Source: Aquisalimonas sp.
GTDB taxonomy: Bacteria > Pseudomonadota > Gammaproteobacteria > Nitrococcales > Aquisalimonadaceae
DNA length: 33,738 nucleotides
Direction of reading: 5' to 3'
Assembly: GCA_007126095.1 (NCBI GenBank)
Contig: SLBZ01000006.1
Span: 1 to 33,738 of the forward strand
The position numbers and the translations under genes are program-made. Below the pieces are notes generated by a model. That model saw only the letters and a list, made by a program, of their open reading frames with translations. It was not told the DNA's origin and ran no database searches. Of this stretch, positions 26,673 to 33,738 are shown one piece after another. How positions within the stretch are numbered: the stretch's first letter is position 1; each line of letters opens with the position of its first letter.

Positions 26673-27281
26673 CTATTCCGGCAGGCGCAGCTGGGGCAGC
26701 AGCTCCTGCAGCGCCTGCAGCCGCTCAAGCGGATCGTTCATCGCCAGGAGCTGCTGCTTGCGTTCCAGGGTGACGGGCATCAGCTCTGCCAGCCGGCCGC
26801 CCAGCCACTCCGCGTCTCGGTCGCTGCGGGTGCAGTGCTGGTAGCCCAGGCTGTTCATGGTCATGACCCGGTCCAGCAGCTCGACGATGTCGTCCGGCTG
26901 CGGCGGCAGGCTGATCCGGTCGGGGTTGGGCAGAGTGAGAATGTCAGCCATTCGGAGCCGGTTCGGGGCCAGCCACGTGTCGGTAATCTCGAAGCGGTCC
27001 CCTCCCAGGGCCAGAATGGCGAGCAGGCCGTCCCTGCCCTGTTCCCAGTCAACGATGCGCGCCAGCGTCCCCAAGGGGTGGGGGGTGGATGCACCGCCCA
27101 CCTCCCGGCCCTCGCGGATCAGGCAGACGCCGAACGGCGAATCGGTGCGCAGGCATCGGCTGATCATGTCCAGATAACGCGGTTCGAAGATGCGCAACGG
27201 GATCGGGCCGCCGGGGAACAACACCGTGCGCAGCGGGAAAATGGGAATGTTGTGCAACGTCTCCGGGTGGCGCTCGCTCAT
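26673..27281 (-). CDS. LON N-terminal-domain protein
   Basis: The 202-residue protein consists of a single LON substrate-binding domain (PF02190 type) without the ATPase or protease parts. Signature stretches are IPIFPLRTVLFPGGPIPLRIFEPRY and TLARIVDWEQGRDGLLAILALGGDRFEI. Such stand-alone LON proteins are common in proteobacteria next to ubiX/mpl, and their role is not known. ATG 27281 begins 5 bp after the ubiX stop; the frame continues upstream over ubiX but is not coding there. It is the last gene of the membrane protein-mpl-ubiX unit and converges with hemL. Confidence 0.9.
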   Translation of the reverse strand: MSERHPETLHNIPIFPLRTVLFPGGPIPLRIFEPRYLDMISRCLRTDSPFGVCLIREGREVGGASTPHPLGTLARIVDWEQGRDGLLAILALGGDRFEITDTWLAPNRLRMADILTLPNPDRISLPPQPDDIVELLDRVMTMNSLGYQHCTRSDRDAEWLGGRLAELMPVTLERKQQLLAMNDPLERLQALQELLPQLRLPE

Positions 27282-27286
27282 CACCG

Positions 27287-27907
27287 TTATCCGCTTGGTT
27301 CGCCCCAGCGGGGCATCAGGTCCTGCGGGATCTCCAGATGGTCCAGGATCCGTGCGACCACGAAATCCACCAGATCCTCGATGCGCTCGGGGTGATGGTA
27401 GAACCCCGGGCTCGGCGGCATGATGGTTGCGCCTGCCCGGCTCAGCCGCAGCATGTTCTCCAGGTGAATGGAGGAAAATGGCATCTCCCTCGGCACCAGA
27501 ATCAGTTCCCCGCGCTCTTTTAGAATGACGTCCGCTGACCGTTCGATCAAGTTGTTGCTGGTGCCGGCGGCCAGGGCGGCCAGCGTGCCGGTGGTGCACG
27601 GGCAGATCACCATTCGTCGTGGTGCGCCCGAGCCTGATGCGCACGCCGCCGTCCACTCGCTCTGGCCGAGCACCTGCAGTTGTCCCTCTCGGGCGCCGTA
27701 GCGCTCAGACAGATAACGCACCGCGTCGCGGTTGCGTCCGGGCAACTGCTCATCTGTCTCCAAACCGATGACGACCCGTGCCGGGTCGGAGATGAGCAGT
27801 TGCACAGGGCGATCCGAGGCCAGCAGGCAGGCTAGCAGCCGCAGCCCGTACTGGGCGCCCGAGGCGCCGGTGAAGGCGAGAGTGACGCCATGGTCGCGCA
27901 GGGTCAT
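27287..27907 (-). CDS. ubiX: Flavin prenyltransferase
   Basis: UbiX adds a dimethylallyl group to FMN to make the prenylated cofactor needed by the UbiD decarboxylase in ubiquinone synthesis. The 206-residue protein has the FMN-binding TGASGAQYG motif, [26 protein letters not shown], and [18 protein letters not shown] in order. Its ATG overlaps the mpl stop by 4 nt (ATGA), suggesting coupled translation. Close relatives act on other decarboxylases as well. Confidence 0.95.
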   Translation of the reverse strand: MTLRDHGVTLAFTGASGAQYGLRLLACLLASDRPVQLLISDPARVVIGLETDEQLPGRNRDAVRYLSERYGAREGQLQVLGQSEWTAACASGSGAPRRMVICPCTTGTLAALAAGTSNNLIERSADVILKERGELILVPREMPFSSIHLENMLRLSRAGATIMPPSPGFYHHPERIEDLVDFVVARILDHLEIPQDLMPRWGEPSG

Positions 27908-29277
27908 GTTCGCGCTCCCGAGTCGGTGGCGGCATGCCGGCTGGCGAGCGCCTGGAGCAGGCGCTCGTGAATGCCGCCGAAGCTGCCGTTGCTCATGACC
28001 ACAATAGTATCGCCCGGGCTGGCATCGGCGACGATGCGCGTAACAAGGGTGTCCAGATCGTCGGACCAGTCGGCGGGCGCCTCCATGGCGGCCACCAGTT
28101 CACTGACTGACCAGTCGATGCCCTCTGGCTGGAACAGGAACACACTGTCCGCCGCCGTCATGGCCGGCGCAATGGCGGCGCGCTGGGTGCCCAGGCGCAT
28201 GGTGTTCGAGCGCGGCTCCAGCACGGCGAGCAGGCGCCCCTCTCGCGCCGGTTTCAGCGCTTCCAGGGTGGCACGGATGGCGGTTGGGTGATGGGCGAAG
28301 TCGTCCAGCACGCGAATGCCGCTGACCTCGCCCCGCAGTTCCTGACGCCGGCGCATACCGCGGAAGCCGGGTAGCGAGGCGAGCCCTTGGGTGATGGGTA
28401 CACCGGCGTGCCGGGCCGCCAGCAGCGCCGCCAAGGCGTTGCTGGCATTGTGCCGGCCGTGGAGGTGCCAGTCCAGCAGGCCATGGCCGGTCTCGCCCTC
28501 GGCGACGGTGTGGCCGCCGTCGTCCGGCACTAGATGCCAGCCATGCGGGTCATCCATCGCTTCCAGCTCGCTCCAGCAGCCCAGGGCGAGCATGTCGCGC
28601 ACCCCGGCATCCTGCAGCGGGGCGATGATGCGCCCATTGCCGGGAACGGTGCGCACCAGGTGGTGAAACTGCCGCTGGATGGCCTCCAGGTCCGGGAAAA
28701 TATCCGCGTGATCGAACTCCAGATTGTTCACCACCAGCGTCTGCGGGCGGAAATGGACGAACTTCGAGCGCTTGTCGAAAAAGGCGCTGTCGTACTCGTC
28801 TGCTTCGATTACGAAGAACGGGCTGCTACCGAGCCGGGCCGAGACATCGAAGTTGCCCGGCACTCCGCCGATCAGGAAGCCGGGGTTCAGTCCGGCGTCT
28901 TCCAGCAGCCAGGCGAGAATGCCGGCCGTGGTGGTCTTGCCGTGGGTGCCGCTCACCGCCAGGACCCAGCGCTGCTGCAGCAGGTTGTCAGCCAGCCACT
29001 GTGGCCCCGACGTGTACGGAATGCGGCGTTCCAGCACCGCTTCCACCAGCGGGTGACCGCGTGACAGGGCGTTGCCGATGATGACGCAGTCCGGGGCGGG
29101 GTCCAGTTGTCCCGCGTCGTCGTCCGGGGTGACGGCAATGCCCTGGGCGGCGAGCAAGTCGCTCATGGGCGGATAGATGCCGCGATCCGAGCCGGTGACC
29201 CGGTGGCCAGCTTCCCGGGCGAGCAGTGCCAGGCTGCCCATGAACGTGCCGCAGATTCCGAGTATGTGTACGTGCAT
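27904..29277 (-). CDS. mpl: UDP-N-acetylmuramate:L-alanyl-gamma-D-glutamyl-meso-diaminopimelate ligase
   Basis: Mpl recycles cell-wall tripeptide by joining it directly to UDP-MurNAc with ATP. The 457-residue Mur-ligase fold is recognised by the N-terminal [22 protein letters not shown], the ATP loop [11 protein letters not shown], and [21 protein letters not shown], which separates Mpl from MurC. The ATG at 29277 gives the standard N terminus. It overlaps ubiX and follows the small membrane protein gene by 34 bp. Confidence 0.96.
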   Translation of the reverse strand: MHVHILGICGTFMGSLALLAREAGHRVTGSDRGIYPPMSDLLAAQGIAVTPDDDAGQLDPAPDCVIIGNALSRGHPLVEAVLERRIPYTSGPQWLADNLLQQRWVLAVSGTHGKTTTAGILAWLLEDAGLNPGFLIGGVPGNFDVSARLGSSPFFVIEADEYDSAFFDKRSKFVHFRPQTLVVNNLEFDHADIFPDLEAIQRQFHHLVRTVPGNGRIIAPLQDAGVRDMLALGCWSELEAMDDPHGWHLVPDDGGHTVAEGETGHGLLDWHLHGRHNASNALAALLAARHAGVPITQGLASLPGFRGMRRRQELRGEVSGIRVLDDFAHHPTAIRATLEALKPAREGRLLAVLEPRSNTMRLGTQRAAIAPAMTAADSVFLFQPEGIDWSVSELVAAMEAPADWSDDLDTLVTRIVADASPGDTIVVMSNGSFGGIHERLLQALASRHAATDSGART

Positions 29278-29311
29278 GGAGCGCTCGTCTCTTCGCAGGT
29301 GGGTGTTGGCG

Positions 29312-29797
29312 TCAGGCCCCGCCGGTCAGGAACAAGGATAACAGCGTATACAGCACCGCAACGGCGATCCCGCCGCTGACGGGGATGTCCAGCGCATGCC
29401 GGAAGATGTGCCCCTTGATGGCGATACTCCACAGCCACAGTGCCAGCAGGGCGAGCTGAAGCGTCGGCGCCTCGCCGCCGGCAGTGGCGAGCAGCAGCGG
29501 TGTGGCCGGAATCAGCAGCAGAAGGTCGGTGCCGAACAGCGCGGAGGCGGTCTGTGTGAAACGGCTGGGCAGCTGGCGGAGCCGCAGCGCCAGCCATGTG
29601 AACAGCAGCGCGAAAGCCGTTGCGAAGGTCACTTCCACCGCCACCGGGCCGGCGGCTCCCAGCTGTTCCAGCACCAGAATGCTGGCGCCCCAGCCGAGGG
29701 CGATCAGTACTGCCAGGATCGACGTGGCCGCAGGCATGTCCTGGGGGCCCGACTGGAACAGGCAGATGCGCAACAGCGTGCGAAACAGGTCGGTCAT
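29312..29797 (-). CDS. Conserved-type small membrane protein, function unknown
   Basis: The 161-residue protein has no motif I recognise. It shows four likely membrane helices (about 26-45, 50-70, 90-107 and 112-158 in part), a positively charged loop with Arg-rich LALRLRQL, and an N terminus MTDLFRTLLRICLFQSGPQDMP. Upstream in-frame sequence is rejected because ATG 29797 has a strong GGAGGGAG site. It heads the operon with mpl, ubiX and the LON-domain protein, so an envelope role is a fair guess, no more. It is divergent from the PPi-phosphofructokinase gene. Confidence 0.75.
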   Translation of the reverse strand: MTDLFRTLLRICLFQSGPQDMPAATSILAVLIALGWGASILVLEQLGAAGPVAVEVTFATAFALLFTWLALRLRQLPSRFTQTASALFGTDLLLLIPATPLLLATAGGEAPTLQLALLALWLWSIAIKGHIFRHALDIPVSGGIAVAVLYTLLSLFLTGGA

Positions 29798-29973
29798 GCA
29801 GACTCCCTCCGGCGGCGGCTTTCGCAGCCGGATTCTACCCGCCATCGGGGTCGGTGTGTCAGGCCATTGCGGCAACCGATTGGCCGGCCGGGATTTCGGT
29901 ATCGTGACTGTTTGAGCTATCCTTGCGGCGCTTTTTCACCACCGCGACAGATCAATCCAGCGAGGACCAGTCC

Positions 29974-31236
29974 ATGCCTCCGAGGAACGCCTTCTACGCT
30001 CAGTCCGGCGGCGTCACCTCCGTCATCAATGCCAGCGCCTGCGGCGTGATCGAGACCGCGCGCCAGCACCCGGATCAGATCGGCAACATCTATGCGGGCC
30101 GCAACGGCATCATCGGCGCGCTCCGGGAAGACATGATCGACACCGGCCAGGAGCCCGCCGAAGCCATCGCGGCACTGCGTTACACGCCGGCCGGTGCCTT
30201 CGGCTCCTGCCGTTACAAGCTCAAGGGCCTTGAGGAAAACCGGCTCGAGTACGAGCGCCTCATCGAGGTGTTCGCCGCGCATGATATCGGCTACTTCTTC
30301 TACAACGGTGGTGGTGACTCCCAGGATACGGCACTGAAGGTCTCGCAGCTGGGAGAGCGCATGGGCTACCCCATCACCTGCGTCGGTATTCCCAAGACCG
30401 TGGACAACGACCTGCCGGTGACCGACTGCTGCCCCGGCTTTGGCACCACGGCCAAGTACGTGGCGGTATCGACCCTGGAGGCGGGGCTGGACGTGCGCTC
30501 CATGGCCGAGTCGTCCACCAAGGTGTTCGTACTGGAAGTGATGGGGCGGCACGCCGGCTGGATTGCCGCCGCCGCGGGGCTGGCTGCCGACCACTCCGGT
30601 GATCCGCCCCACGTGATTCTCCTGCCCGAGGTGGCCTTTGACCGGCAGGCGTTCCTGGACCGCGTGCGCGACAGCGTGGATCGCTTCGGTTACTGCGTGA
30701 TCGTGGTCTCGGAAGGTCTGCGCGACGCCAATGGCGGGTTCATCGCCGACAGCGGCAGTCAGGACGCCTTCGGCCACACGCAGCTGGGTGGTGTCGGGCC
30801 GGTGATCGCGCAGATGTGCAAAGACGAACTGGGTCTGAAGTATCACTGCGCGGTGGCGGACTACCTGCAGCGGGCCGCCCGCCACATCGGCTCGAAGACA
30901 GATGTGGATCAGGCCTACGCCGTGGGGCGCGCGGCCGTGGAAATGGCGATCGAAGGGCGGAATGCCATCATGCCCACCATTGTGCGCAAGGCCGACGACC
31001 CCTATCAGTGGGAGATCGGGGCCGCGCCGCTGAGCGATGTCGCGAACGTCGAGCGCAAGCTGCCCGCCGAGTACATCACCGAGGATGGATTCGGCATTAC
31101 CGATGCGGCCCGTCGCTACCTGCGGCCCCTGATCCAGGGTGAGGACTACCCGCCGTATCGCGACGGTCTGCCCACATACATCACCCTGAAGAATGTCTCC
31201 GTTCCGCGGCTGCTGGGCACGCCGTTCGATATCTGA
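29974..31236 (+). CDS. pfp: Pyrophosphate-dependent 6-phosphofructokinase
   Basis: This enzyme phosphorylates fructose 6-phosphate with PPi instead of ATP and is reversible, so it can serve glycolysis or gluconeogenesis. The 420-residue protein has the GGGDSQDT motif with Asp115 where ATP enzymes have Gly, and GIPKTVDND with Lys141; these two residues mark PPi use. MGRHAGWIAAAAGLA is the substrate-region motif. ATG 29974 has GAGGA upstream and gives the expected N terminus with AQSGGVTSVINAS. Soluble pyrophosphatase follows on the same strand after 81 bp. Confidence 0.92.
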   Translation: MPPRNAFYAQSGGVTSVINASACGVIETARQHPDQIGNIYAGRNGIIGALREDMIDTGQEPAEAIAALRYTPAGAFGSCRYKLKGLEENRLEYERLIEVFAAHDIGYFFYNGGGDSQDTALKVSQLGERMGYPITCVGIPKTVDNDLPVTDCCPGFGTTAKYVAVSTLEAGLDVRSMAESSTKVFVLEVMGRHAGWIAAAAGLAADHSGDPPHVILLPEVAFDRQAFLDRVRDSVDRFGYCVIVVSEGLRDANGGFIADSGSQDAFGHTQLGGVGPVIAQMCKDELGLKYHCAVADYLQRAARHIGSKTDVDQAYAVGRAAVEMAIEGRNAIMPTIVRKADDPYQWEIGAAPLSDVANVERKLPAEYITEDGFGITDAARRYLRPLIQGEDYPPYRDGLPTYITLKNVSVPRLLGTPFDI

Positions 31237-31317
31237 CGATTTCTGTACAATGCGCCTCAATCCGCGGCCGGCCAAGGCCGTGGACCACAGTCACAGCCAA
31301 ATGCGAGGGGGTTCAAC

Positions 31318-31851
31318 ATGAACGTGGACAATATCCCGGTGGGCAAGTCGGTGCCCGACGATATCAACGTCATCATCGAGATTCCGCAGAACGCGGATCC
31401 GGTCAAGTACGAAGTGGACAAGGACAGCGGCGCCCTGCTGGTGGATCGCTTCATGGCCACAGCCATGCACTACCCCTGCAACTACGGTTACGTGCCGCAC
31501 ACCCTCTGCGGCGATGGCGACCCGGCCGACGTGCTGGTGATTGCGCCGTTCGGCCTGGTGCCCGGTTCCGTGATCCGTTGCCGCCCCGTGGGTGTTCTTG
31601 AGATGACCGACGAGGCCGGCGAAGACGCCAAGATCATCGCCGTGCCGGTGAGCAAGCTCTCGCCGCTGTACGACAACGTCCAGGAACCCTCGGACCTGCC
31701 GCCGATCCTCCTCGAGCAGATTGCGCATTTCTTCGAGCATTACAAGGACCTGGAGAAGGGTAAATGGGTCCGTGTGGACGGCTGGAAAGGTGCAGACGCG
31801 GCCCGCCAGGAGCTGCTCAGCGCCGTCGAGCGCCACAACTCCGGCGCCTGA
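31318..31851 (+). CDS. ppa: Inorganic pyrophosphatase (family I, soluble)
   Basis: Ppa hydrolyses PPi to phosphate with Mg2+ in the cytosol. The 177-residue length is typical of bacterial family I. The active-site DGDPADVLV supplies Asp66, Asp68 and Asp71, and the phosphate-contacting Lys and Tyr residues around YEVDKDSG and [10 protein letters not shown] are present. A GGGGG site precedes the ATG. TACAAT at 31246-31251 could be a -10 box of its own, with no clear -35. It would compete with the upstream PPi-phosphofructokinase for PPi. Confidence 0.97.
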   Translation: MNVDNIPVGKSVPDDINVIIEIPQNADPVKYEVDKDSGALLVDRFMATAMHYPCNYGYVPHTLCGDGDPADVLVIAPFGLVPGSVIRCRPVGVLEMTDEAGEDAKIIAVPVSKLSPLYDNVQEPSDLPPILLEQIAHFFEHYKDLEKGKWVRVDGWKGADAARQELLSAVERHNSGA

Positions 31852-31866
31852 GGCCCTTTCGGGCGT

Positions 31867-31946
31867 GCAATCCGTGCCCACTTGTGGTGCGATGGAGTTA
31901 AGTCCAGTGCGCGGAATGGAATTCCGCAGGGGTGGACACGGATTGC
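31867..31946 (+). repeat. Long dyad with inner hairpin between ppa and the 110-residue gene
   Basis: Arms 31867-31881 and 31932-31946 are complementary at 14 of 15 positions (one C-A mismatch). They enclose 50 bases that hold a perfect inner stem GCGGAAT (31911-31917)/ATTCCGC (31921-31927) with a GGA loop. The right arm contains TGGACA, the -35 box of the promoter at 31933-31960. It could be a ppa 3' end structure, an operator dyad for that promoter, or part of a small RNA. It matches no RNA family I know. Confidence 0.55.
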
Positions 31947-31960
31947 AGCAGGCCTATAAT
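31933..31960 (+). promoter_or_regulatory. Strong sigma70-type promoter upstream of the 110-residue gene
   Basis: TGGACA (31933-31938, five of six to consensus) and a perfect TATAAT (31955-31960) with a 16-bp spacer. This is the best promoter match seen in the window. A start at about 31967 would leave an 83-nt 5' leader before the ATG at 32050. Confidence 0.75.
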
Positions 31961-31986
31961 CGGTGCGTTATTGCAGTGCACCAAGG

Positions 31987-32017
31987 CGGGGGTGGCAATT
32001 GAATTATTGCGCCCCCG
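31987..32017 (+). other. Leader hairpin in the 5' UTR of the 110-residue gene
   Basis: A stem of C+GGGGG (31987-31992) with CCCCC+G (32012-32017) continues, after a small bulge, into GCAAT (31995-31999)/ATTGC (32006-32010) around a 6-nt loop: about 11 pairs in all. It ends 33 nt before the start codon. A weaker GGTGC/GCACC pairing (31962-31966, 31978-31982) precedes it. It may stabilise the mRNA or regulate translation. Confidence 0.5.
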
Positions 32018-32049
32018 GTCGCGGCAACCGGATAGGCGGGGTGAGCTTC

Positions 32050-32382
32050 ATGGCGATGGCTGAGGTCATGGGCAAGCAGCGTCTCGAAGAGGAAAACCGG
32101 GTCTATCGCTCCACCGGAGGGGTCAGCGAGAACAATCGCTGCCTGGGTTTCCGACCGGCGTTCAAGGACGCCGAAACGGGCACGGTTTACCCGTCGCTCA
32201 ACGCCAGGGGGGCGCCTTGTCCGTTCCACTGCCTCGATGGCCTGCCCCCTGAAGTCGTGACCGAGCGCAGCGATTCCGGCCAGGTGACCTGCGTCAAGGC
32301 CTCGCTCGAAGCCGGGTTCGAGCGCCAGGGCGAGTTCTTTACCCGGGCGCAGGCGGCGGATCTGGTCGCGCGCGGCGAATAG
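32050..32382 (+). CDS. Conserved-type 110-residue protein, function unknown
   Basis: A small soluble protein with no recognised domain. Its core reads RCLGFRPAFKDAETGTVYPS, then PCPFHCLDGLPPEVV, then VKASLEAGFERQGEFFTRAQ. Four cysteines (31, 57, 61, 81) and His60 in a CPFHC motif could bind a metal, but the spacing fits no zinc finger I know. I recall similar uncharacterised proteins in other gammaproteobacteria, so it is probably a real conserved gene. ATG 32050 is preceded by GGCGGGGTGAG; GTG 32041 and ATG 32056 are alternatives. It has its own strong promoter and a structured leader, and lies 9 bp before prmA, so prmA may share its transcript. Confidence 0.78.
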   Translation: MAMAEVMGKQRLEEENRVYRSTGGVSENNRCLGFRPAFKDAETGTVYPSLNARGAPCPFHCLDGLPPEVVTERSDSGQVTCVKASLEAGFERQGEFFTRAQAADLVARGE

Positions 32383-32391
32383 GGATCATCC

Positions 32392-33276
32392 ATGCATCAT
32401 CGTCAGATCCGGTGCACGCTGCCGGCGGCAGCCTGTGCGCGAGCCGAATCCATACTGCTGGATCGCGGCGCCCACTCCGTGACCTTTCAGGATCCGGGCG
32501 GAGAGCCCGTGCTGGAGCCGGATCTCGGGACGAGTCCGCTATGGCAGGACGTGGTCGTTCTGGCGCTGTTCGACGGGGATGCCGACCTTCCAGGGATTCG
32601 TTCCGGCATGGAGCACGCCCTGGGGGCCGGCACCATCGACGCATGGCGCGAAGAGACTCTGCCGGACCAGGACTGGGAGCGGGCGTGGATGGATACCTTC
32701 GCACCCATGCGCTTCGGCTCCCGTTTGTGGGTCTGTCCCAGCACCCACCCGCCGCCGGAAGCGGATGCGGTCAACCTCAAGCTGGACCCGGGGCTGGCGT
32801 TCGGCACCGGCACCCACCCCACGACCGCACTGTGCCTGGGCTGGCTGGATGCGCAGCCGCTGGCGGACACGCGTGTCCTCGATTACGGTTGCGGTTCCGG
32901 CATACTCGCTATTGCGGCGCTGTTGCTGGGTGCCCCGGAGGCGCACGGAGTGGACAACGATCCGCAGGCCCTGCTGGCCAGTCGCGAGAACGCCGAGCGG
33001 AACGGGGTCTCGGACCGGCTGCACCTGCTGCGCCACGATGAGCCCGATCCGCCGGTGGCAGACCTGCTGGTGGCCAATATCCTCTCGGGTATCCTGATCG
33101 ACATGGTGCCGCGGCTAATGGCGCTGGTGCGGCCCGGAGGTCGTGTGGCGCTCTCCGGTATCCTGGAGCAGCAGGCCGACACGGTGATCGCGGCCTATGC
33201 GCCACAAGTGGCGTTCGAAGCGCCCCGGTTCCAGGATGGCTGGACGCTGTTGACCGGGGTGCGGCGCGACACCTGA
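32392..33276 (+). CDS. prmA: Ribosomal protein L11 methyltransferase
   Basis: PrmA trimethylates ribosomal protein L11 with SAM. The 294-residue protein has the N-terminal substrate-recognition domain (about 1-100, with [17 protein letters not shown]). The linker [16 protein letters not shown] follows, then SAM motif [17 protein letters not shown] and the VANILSGIL motif. Length matches E. coli (293). It is followed 52 bp on by the zinc-ribbon gene, the order often seen in gammaproteobacteria. Confidence 0.97.
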   Translation: MHHRQIRCTLPAAACARAESILLDRGAHSVTFQDPGGEPVLEPDLGTSPLWQDVVVLALFDGDADLPGIRSGMEHALGAGTIDAWREETLPDQDWERAWMDTFAPMRFGSRLWVCPSTHPPPEADAVNLKLDPGLAFGTGTHPTTALCLGWLDAQPLADTRVLDYGCGSGILAIAALLLGAPEAHGVDNDPQALLASRENAERNGVSDRLHLLRHDEPDPPVADLLVANILSGILIDMVPRLMALVRPGGRVALSGILEQQADTVIAAYAPQVAFEAPRFQDGWTLLTGVRRDT

Positions 33277-33328
33277 GAAGGCTGGCAATTCGGCGAGGAC
33301 CGCCATGGGGCATGCTCCGAAGGTTTCC

Positions 33329-33738
33329 ATGTACACGCAGTGCCCGACCTGTGCCACCGTGTTCCGCATCGACGACGAACTGTTCCAGGCCGACGGCACG
33401 GTGCGGTGCGGTTACTGTCTGCAGACCTTCGACGCCCGCCGCCGTCTCGCCATGGACCTCCCGGACAGCCTGGCTGTCCTGATTCCCGAACCGGAGCCTG
33501 AACCGGAGCCTGAACCGGAGCCTGAACCGGAGCCTGAACCGGAGCCTGAACCGGAGCCCGAACCGGAGCCCGAACCGGAGCCCGAACCGGAGCCCGAACC
33601 GGAGCCCGAACCGGAGCCCGAACCGGAGCCCGAACCGGAGCCCGAACCAGAGCCCGAACCAGAGCCCGAACCAGAGCCCGAACCAGAGCCCGAACCAGAG
33701 CCCGAACCAGAGCCCGAACCAGAGCCCGAACCAGAGCC
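33329..33738 (+). CDS. Zinc-ribbon protein (DUF3426 type), cut by window end
   Basis: The N terminus [14 protein letters not shown] with a second CGYC pair (Cys5, Cys8, Cys27, Cys30) is the zinc-ribbon typical of DUF3426/MJ0042-type proteins. These usually continue through a low-complexity linker to one membrane helix and a C-terminal domain. Here residue 54 begins an unbroken Glu-Pro run that lasts to the window end, so the membrane and C-terminal parts are not visible. The start at 33329 has GAAGG upstream and matches the family start; ATG 33305, with GAGGA, is an in-frame alternative adding 8 residues. Location after prmA is the usual one. Function is not known. Confidence 0.85.
   Translation, partial: MYTQCPTCATVFRIDDELFQADGTVRCGYCLQTFDARRRLAMDLPDSLAVLIPEPEPEPEPEPEPEPEPEPEPEPEPEPEPEPEPEPEPEPEPEPEPEPEPEPEPEPEPEPEPEPEPEPEPEPEPEPEPEPEPEPE
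33488..33738 (+). repeat. 12-bp tandem repeat coding for Glu-Pro-Glu-Pro
   Basis: Twenty complete 12-bp units and most of a twenty-first run to the window end with no interruption. They fall into three pure blocks: five units of GAACCGGAGCCT (33488-33547), eight of GAACCGGAGCCC (33548-33643), then at least seven of GAACCAGAGCCC (from 33644). All changes are synonymous. The unit keeps the reading frame, so copy number changes would alter only the length of the linker. Confidence 0.97.

Noticed and set aside
33488..33738. CRISPR array
   Set aside because: Units are contiguous 12-bp coding repeats without spacers, in frame in a protein gene.

Overview
The window looks like chromosomal core DNA of a GC-rich, halophilic gammaproteobacterium, most plausibly an Ectothiorhodospiraceae-type organism (Halorhodospira, Alkalilimnicola, Aquisalimonas or a relative). 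This is inferred from the gammaproteobacterial gene repertoire, the acidic proteins and a complete glycine-betaine-from-glycine cluster. No rRNA, tRNA, CRISPR array, transposase or prophage was seen. The window is almost entirely coding, with one stretch over 300 bases without a gene (5387-6033).

Region 1 (1-5386, minus strand) is an osmoadaptation and methyl-cycle cluster. Its order is glycine/sarcosine methyltransferase, sarcosine/dimethylglycine methyltransferase, metK, ahcY and metF (metF is cut by the window edge). The two methyltransferases use three SAM per betaine and release three SAH. MetK makes the SAM, AhcY removes the SAH, and MetF supplies methyl-THF to remake methionine. A convincing SAH riboswitch precedes ahcY, and a terminator-like hairpin with a T run lies just before the first methyltransferase gene.

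Region 2 (5387-11296) holds a divergent tkt-epd-pgk central carbon operon. It ends at a perfect 23-bp inverted pair of REP-like units and faces convergent purC. Region 3 (11376-17341, minus) holds a MerR regulator overlapping a photolyase gene, the folate/thymidylate pair thyA-folA, lgt, and rlmI, with a second REP-like palindrome before lgt.

Region 4 (17578-24377) holds an SH3/coiled-coil envelope protein, overlapping argE-argA, a Sel1-type lipoprotein, a small-molecule O-methyltransferase, a CpdA phosphodiesterase, and a tail-anchored coiled-coil protein of unknown role. Region 5 (24403-29797) holds a 56-residue rubredoxin, thiE, hemL, and a minus-strand operon of membrane protein-mpl-ubiX-LON-domain protein.

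Region 6 (29974-33738) holds a PPi-dependent phosphofructokinase followed by soluble pyrophosphatase. After a structured intergenic region with a strong promoter come a 110-residue protein of unknown function, prmA, and the start of a zinc-ribbon protein. That last gene runs into a 12-bp tandem repeat coding for Glu-Pro, which continues past the window end. No wholly new system is evident. The best leads are the possible attenuator before the betaine operon, the light-regulator-like MerR/photolyase module, the structured leader of the 110-residue protein, and the blockwise-evolved Glu-Pro repeat.
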